NCBI GenBank assembly: GCA_030590585.1
Contig: JAUUYD010000120.1
Span: 1-7,152 of the forward strand
DNA length: 7,152 nt
Direction of reading: 5' to 3'
Origin: Spirochaeta sp.
Lineage (GTDB): Bacteria > Spirochaetota > Spirochaetia > Spirochaetales_E > Spirochaetaceae_B
Below are positions 5,763 through 7,152 of the stretch, piece after piece. A model generated the notes under the pieces. It did no database searches and had not been told where the DNA came from. It saw nothing but the letters and a program-made list of their open reading frames with translations. The translations under genes were made by a program, and so were the position numbers. Position 1 is the first letter of the stretch. Every line of letters begins with the position of its first letter.

Positions 5763-7152
5763 TCAAGTAGAAACGCTATCTTCTCCACCCTCTCCACCTT
5801 TAAGAAACTCGGATTCCATACCAAAATCATGAATTTTCCGGTGGAGGGTTTTTCGACCGATACCCAGAATTTCCGATGTTCGGCTTTTATTACCGCCATG
5901 GGCATTAAGATTAGCCCTGATAATGATCTTCTCGGCCTCTGACATAGTTATACCCAGGGGGATGCGGATACCATCCTCATCACTACGTTCAATGATATGG
6001 GGGGGAAGATCGTCAGGGGTGATGTAGGAGCCCTTACTCAGCACTACAGCACTTTCCACCACATTTCTAAGTTCCCGGACATTGCCGGGCCAGCGGTAGG
6101 ATCCAAGAGCCATAGCAGTTTTGGACTCCATCCCCTGGACATCCAATCCGTTTTCTTCCGCACTTTCCTTGAGGAATCGGGCTGCAAGTAGCGGAATATC
6201 TTCCGGTCTCTCCCTTAAGGACGGCAGATGGATATTGACCACATTAAGCCGGTAGTAAAGATCTTCCCGAAAACGTCCGGCTGCGACTTCTTCTTTTAAA
6301 TTACGATTTGTAGCCGTGATGATACGGACATCCACCTTCAGTGTCTTTTCACCACCGACTCGCTCAAAACTCTTTTCCTGCAATACCCGCAGCAGTTTAA
6401 TCTGGGTGGACTGATCAATTTCCCCAATCTCATCCAGGAAAATTGTGCCGCCGTCTGCCAGTTCGAAACGGCCTTTCCGCAGACCTGCCGCTCCGGTGAA
6501 AGCTCCCTTTTCATGTCCGAAAAGTTCTGATTCCAAAAGGGATTCGGAAAGGGCAGCACAATGAACCTTGATCAGCGGAGCATCCTTACGGGGTGACTGT
6601 GAATGCAGTGCGTTGGCAACAAGTTCCTTGCCTGTGCCGCTTTCTCCTGTTATCAGAACACTGGCCCTGGTTGGGGCTACCTGTTCAATCAACTCGAAAA
6701 CACGGTGCATCGGAGCACTTTTTCCAAGTATTTCAACACCAACCTTACGTTTCTCAAGTCTGTTGACTTCGGCTTGAAGCTCCTGATGTTTTCGAGCCAG
6801 CTCCCGGCGGCCCAGGGCTCTTTTTACAAGAAGGCCGAGCCTTTCAAGATTCACCGGTTTGGTAAGAAAGTCATAGGCCCCATTACGCATGGCCTGAACC
6901 GCGTTGTCCACCGTCCCATGTCCGGTTAGAATAATCACCGGTACTGTGGGATAGGCTGAAACTACTCTTTTAAGAAGATCTTCACCTGAGAACTTCGGCA
7001 TCCGGAGGTCAGCAATAATGAGATCAATCTCGAGCTTCAGCATCATCTTGAGAGCTTCCTGACCATCCTGAGCCTGAGAAACCTGATATCCATCCATTTC
7101 CATCGCCCTGGACAAACTTGTACGAATATTCTTCTCATCATCAACTACAAGA
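5763..7152 (-). CDS. Sigma-54-dependent NtrC/AtoC-type response regulator, N-terminal tip missing
   Basis: The frame is open to the right edge with 462 visible residues. The first visible residues LVVDDEKNI are the start of a receiver domain, so only a few N-terminal residues are missing. Numbering from there, the acidic pair is D4/D5, the phosphoacceptor is D48 (IADLRMP), and the switch residues are T76 (ILTGHG) and K98 (LTKP). A short coiled-coil linker covers about 112-142. The AAA+ domain has Walker A GESGTGKE at 169-176, the sigma-54 loop GAFTGA at 216-221, Walker B GGTIFLDE at 234-241, arginine-finger region FREDLYYRL near 294-302, and sensor II WPGNVREL at 354-361. A Fis-type helix-turn-helix is at about 421-444. 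All key residues are intact, so it should activate RpoN promoters after phosphorylation by a sensor kinase. That kinase gene is likely further right. It is followed after 36 nt by the TrpR-like gene. Targets are unknown. Confidence 0.96.
   Translation of the reverse strand, partial: LVVDDEKNIRTSLSRAMEMDGYQVSQAQDGQEALKMMLKLEIDLIIADLRMPKFSGEDLLKRVVSAYPTVPVIILTGHGTVDNAVQAMRNGAYDFLTKPVNLERLGLLVKRALGRRELARKHQELQAEVNRLEKRKVGVEILGKSAPMHRVFELIEQVAPTRASVLITGESGTGKELVANALHSQSPRKDAPLIKVHCAALSESLLESELFGHEKGAFTGAAGLRKGRFELADGGTIFLDEIGEIDQSTQIKLLRVLQEKSFERVGGEKTLKVDVRIITATNRNLKEEVAAGRFREDLYYRLNVVNIHLPSLRERPEDIPLLAARFLKESAEENGLDVQGMESKTAMALGSYRWPGNVRELRNVVESAVVLSKGSYITPDDLPPHIIERSDEDGIRIPLGITMSEAEKIIIRANLNAHGGNKSRTSEILGIGRKTLHRKIHDFGMESEFLKGGEGGEDSVST

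Noticed and set aside
7113..7115. TTG at 7115 as the start of the response regulator
   Set aside because: The frame continues upstream to the window edge with VVDDEKNI, the conserved beginning of a receiver domain, so the real start lies outside the window.

Overview
The window looks like chromosomal DNA from a free-living or host-associated spirochaete (order Spirochaetales/Treponematales). Three points suggest this. The protein at 1858-3102 resembles the UPF0164 (FadL-like) outer-membrane family known mainly from Treponema pallidum and relatives. Several neighbours are TPR or ankyrin proteins. A NtrC-type response regulator of the kind spirochaetes carry as AtoC is also present. Base composition is moderate and fairly even. 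I see no tRNA, rRNA, IS, phage or CRISPR signal. The organism is an inference; no search was run.

Layout from left to right: (1) 1-1675, minus, an exported TPR-containing protein of unknown function whose 3' end lies beyond the left edge. (2) A 182-bp divergent spacer. (3) 1858-3102, plus, a predicted outer-membrane beta-barrel with a C-terminal TPR. (4) 3099-4004, minus, a TIR-like domain fused to ankyrin repeats, convergent with (3) and overlapping it by 4 nt. (5) A 73-bp divergent spacer holding a perfect 6-bp hairpin. (6) 4078-5391, plus, a TPR protein with one transmembrane helix and a beta-rich, probably extracytoplasmic C-terminus, followed by a clear intrinsic terminator at 5412-5434. 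(7) 5433-5726, minus, a small TrpR/YerC-family DNA-binding protein. (8) 5763-7152, minus, a sigma-54-dependent response regulator whose first few residues lie beyond the right edge.

Genes (7) and (8) form one transcription unit (36-nt gap) reading leftward, probably with a sensor kinase gene further right. Genes (1), (3) and (6) would place TPR modules in the periplasm, at the periplasmic face of the outer membrane, and on the cytoplasmic side of the inner membrane. An envelope-related role is plausible but not shown. The points most worth checking are a G8 homopolymer inside the signal-peptide coding region of gene (1), where gain or loss of one base would end translation early, and the TIR-like/ankyrin fusion, which has Ala where catalytic TIR domains carry Glu.
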